Both the position numbers and the translations under genes were made by a program. The notes below the pieces were generated by a model, which searched no databases, was not told the origin of the DNA, and saw only the letters and a list, made by a program, of their open reading frames with translations. 64,000 bases of DNA from Myxococcales bacterium (lineage in GTDB: Bacteria; Myxococcota_A; Polyangia; Polyangiales; Polyangiaceae). Shown in pieces: positions 62,227-64,000 of the stretch; positions within the stretch are counted from its first letter, which is position 1, and each line of letters begins with the position of its first letter. The stretch covers positions 930,001-994,000 of the forward strand of contig JADJCA010000001.1 in the NCBI GenBank assembly GCA_016703425.1, in the 5' to 3' direction.

Positions 62227-62639
62227 CGTCGGCGCAAGTCGCTGCAAAGCAGCTCAGCGATTCCTCTTGGGCTGCAGGCTGCACCGGAAACGTAACGACG
62301 GCCCTGGTTTCGCCGGCCGCGTTCTTTGGCCCACCGGGCGGATACGCCGGCGCGGCGGCGCGCATGCGGTTTGCCACACACTGCGCCACGGTCCCGTCAC
62401 CTGCGTTGTCGTCGGCCGCCTGCGCCCTGGGCACCCCCGACTCGACGACATACAGCGAGACGCGCACGAGCTCTTCGCCGCAGCTGGGTCGGCGCGGGCC
62501 GAGCGTTGCCGCCGTCGCCGAGCACGTCGACGATGCGGTACCCCGCAACCTCCATGCGGATGTCGCGTGTAGTCGTGGTCCCCGGCGGCCGCTGGGCCAT
62601 GGCCCACACGATAACAAACGAACGACGGCGCCGCGCCAA
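62186..62639 (-). CDS. hypothetical exported protein, apparent frameshift near 62495
   Basis: From TTG 62639 or ATG 62600 a short frame reads MEVAGYRIVDVLGDGGNARP; about 62495 another frame continues CGEELVRVSLYVVESGVPRA, GTVAQCVANRMRAAAPAY and TRAVVTFPVQPAAQEES. The last motif recalls the C-terminal repeat found in myxobacterial TonB-like or AgmX-type proteins (CV..R......P), with a Cys pair. Joined, it would be about 140 residues. It overlaps the opposite lipoprotein gene by about 40 bp at the 3' ends. Evidence is thin. Confidence 0.4.
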
Positions 62640-62684
62640 TCGCTGTCCGGGGCGCGTTAGGTCGCCGCCGCGGACGTGCGCCGA

Positions 62685-63167
62685 TCAGAGGCCTGCGACG
62701 ATCTTGTAGCTCTCGCCGTCGGGCACGAGCTCGAGGCGGTTGTCCGCGACGGCGTGTTTCCACTCCTCGGCCTTCACACCGGGAATGCGCCAACTCGCAG
62801 AGAACGTGTAGTCGATGTACACGCGGCTCGAGGGCGTGACGGTGACTCGCCGGTAACGGATCTCGTAACGGATGCCTTCGGTTTTGGCGAAGTTCCCTGT
62901 GAGGAACTGCTTCAGACCTTCGTAGTCGATGTCGTCGTCGTCCTTCGTGTTCCCGCCGTCTTCGAAGTAGCGCGGGCTCACGAGGCCGAGGATCTTGCCG
63001 ACGTTCTTCTCCTCAACAGCGTGGCGGTACTCCTCGCAGAACTTCACGATGCGTCGGTTGTCGCTCGTGTCCTCGACGTCGGTGTTCGGGATGAACGTCT
63101 TCGAACAGCCCGAAAGGACGCTGAGGCCCAGGGCCAGCGCGAGAACGGAAGGTAGGTAGGAGCGCAT
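62685..63167 (-). CDS. lipoprotein with NTF2-like/SnoaL-type domain
   Basis: 160 residues from ATG at 63167. Signal peptide with lipobox (SVLSGC). The mature domain has the NTF2-like pattern: DNRRIVKFCEEYRHAVEEKNVGKILGLVSPRYFED then a helix, and strands IRYEIRYRRVTVT, RVYIDYTFSASWRI, NRLELVPDGESYKIV. It lacks a recognisable active site. It is 518 bp before nothing related and 185 bp from the ketosynthase-like gene, so no operon is inferred. Confidence 0.78.
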   Translation of the reverse strand: MRSYLPSVLALALGLSVLSGCSKTFIPNTDVEDTSDNRRIVKFCEEYRHAVEEKNVGKILGLVSPRYFEDGGNTKDDDDIDYEGLKQFLTGNFAKTEGIRYEIRYRRVTVTPSSRVYIDYTFSASWRIPGVKAEEWKHAVADNRLELVPDGESYKIVAGL

Positions 63168-63352
63168 CGCCAAGGGGCCCTTGCGAGAATCGTTCCCGGC
63201 CGATTGGAGTGAGATGGGCCGGCTCAACGGCAGCGACGGTAGCCTTCTGCGGCGACAATCGTCAATCGCTCTCGCTCCTTCGGGCCCTCGAAGCGCCTCG
63301 TGTGACGATTTGGCAAGAAGCGTCCCGGCGCCGGCCCGCGATGCGCAAACTG

Positions 63353-64000
63353 TCAGTCGAACGCTGCGAGGTCAGCCCGCGCAAAGCCACCAAAGGGGCA
63401 CGCCGCCTCAAGGGTCCTGGGAAGGCGCCCCGATCCGTCCGCCAAGGACGAGAGCGCTGCGTGACCCAAAGGCCCCATGGCGCTGGCTCCGTCGGCGGGA
63501 CGACCGATGCCGGTCGTCACGTCGCGCAGCTCAGCCACCGCGTCTTCCGGTGACGCCGAAACGAGCACCGCGAGGGCGCCGCTCTCCAGGCGGTGCGCCC
63601 ATGGGAATCCGGCGGTGAAGCGCGTCGTGGCGGGCCCCCCTTCGTCGACGGCGAGGACGACGATGCGATCGGCGTCACCGGCGCTCACGAGCTCGTAGGC
63701 GACGGCGAGCGCTTCGACGGCGCCGTGCAATCCGCCGCCGAGGGCGACGCCGGGCCCGGTCCATCCGAAGAGCGACCCGCACTCTCCGGCAACGGCGTTC
63801 GGCGAGGTGTACGGGAAGCGACGGGGCTCCACGCCGCGGGGCCCTCGCTCGCAGAGCCGCGTGGCAAAGATCGCATTGGTCTCGAGCGCCGCGAGCGAAT
63901 GGCCGACGACGATGCCGGCGCCTGCCAGTCGCAAAGGGTCTGCGGCCCCAACGAGCGCGGCGGCCGCCGCGACGCCGAGGCGCACGAGCCCGTCCATGCG
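63353..64000 (-). CDS. ketosynthase-like protein lacking the catalytic Cys, partial
   Basis: About 215 residues; the first visible ATG is at 63997, only 3 bp from the window end, so the true start may lie beyond. Thiolase-fold landmarks are GIVVGHSLAALETNAIF, FPYTSPNAVAGECGSLFGWTGPGVALGGGLHGAVEALAVAYELV and IVVLAVDEGG. In active KAS the segment after GP holds a Cys (TACASG-like); here it is ALGGGLHG, so no Cys nucleophile is present. Such non-catalytic ketosynthase partners occur in aryl-polyene, type II and related systems as chain-length or partner subunits. The cluster, if any, is outside this window. Confidence 0.75.
   Translation of the reverse strand, partial: RMDGLVRLGVAAAAALVGAADPLRLAGAGIVVGHSLAALETNAIFATRLCERGPRGVEPRRFPYTSPNAVAGECGSLFGWTGPGVALGGGLHGAVEALAVAYELVSAGDADRIVVLAVDEGGPATTRFTAGFPWAHRLESGALAVLVSASPEDAVAELRDVTTGIGRPADGASAMGPLGHAALSSLADGSGRLPRTLEAACPFGGFARADLAAFD

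Noticed and set aside
1..64000. tRNA, rRNA, riboswitch, transposase and phage genes
   Set aside because: No T-loop/anticodon pattern, rRNA core, terminal repeats or recombinase motifs were seen on either strand.

Overview
The window is high-GC DNA that looks like a myxobacterium (phylum Myxococcota, probably Polyangiales). The grounds are the many lipoproteins with Asp/Ala/Pro-rich linkers and scattered Cys pairs, a Ser/Thr-kinase-like PEGA protein, an FHA-type sigma-54 activator, a DUF4388 protein, frequent 1-4 bp stop/start overlaps (ATGA, GTGA, TTGA) and many GTG/TTG starts. This is inferred from protein character only; no rRNA or tRNA gene was found. Nothing resembles an insertion sequence, integrase, phage gene or CRISPR array, so this is chromosomal backbone.

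Layout. 1-5.8 kb: the start of an RND/MMPL exporter and a small surface-polysaccharide group (two GT4 glycosyltransferases, a deacetylase, a MurJ-type flippase). 5.8-14.4 kb: lipase-like hydrolase, formylglycine-enzyme-fold lipoprotein, degenerate kinase with PEGA domain, TerB-like protein, SWIM-SNF2 helicase. 14.7-20.1 kb: a tightly packed operon joining an orphan SctJ/YscJ-type ring lipoprotein to a complete MCE (Mla-type) lipid ABC transporter with two different ATPases and two different permeases. 20.1-31 kb: stand-alone biotinyl carrier, pyrF, an rlmB-like methyltransferase, DUF4388 protein with TetR regulator, MoxR ATPase, amidase and several envelope proteins. 30.5-40 kb: DUF362/CBM9-like lipoprotein, Cys-rich and Kelch lipoproteins, dnaE. 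40-48 kb: coaE, FHA-sigma54 activator, a GATase-fold protein lacking its catalytic Cys, and an outer-membrane protein split by an in-frame TAG. 48.2-52.6 kb: adaptor/ATPase/two FtsX-type permeases. 52.8-57.5 kb: catalase-like lipoprotein, an ECF sigma/anti-sigma/Spy-like operon, DUF4349 and SPOR proteins. 57.5-64 kb: argS, pabB, a sugar-nucleotidyltransferase, small lipoproteins and a ketosynthase-like protein running off the end.

The best candidate for something undescribed is the MCE operon. Its two ATPases carry complementary defects: the first keeps LSGGQ but has Ser in place of the switch-loop His; the second keeps the His but has LGDGM instead of LSGGQ/M. Paired, they would give one canonical and one degenerate ATP site, as in asymmetric heterodimeric ABC exporters, which I do not know to have been described for MCE transporters.

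A quality warning: several conserved genes (flippase, argS, pabB, amidase, catalase-like and two small ones) are broken by single-base shifts, many at short homopolymers, and one more by an in-frame stop. Because argS is essential, residual assembly indels are the likeliest cause, and these genes are annotated across the shift.
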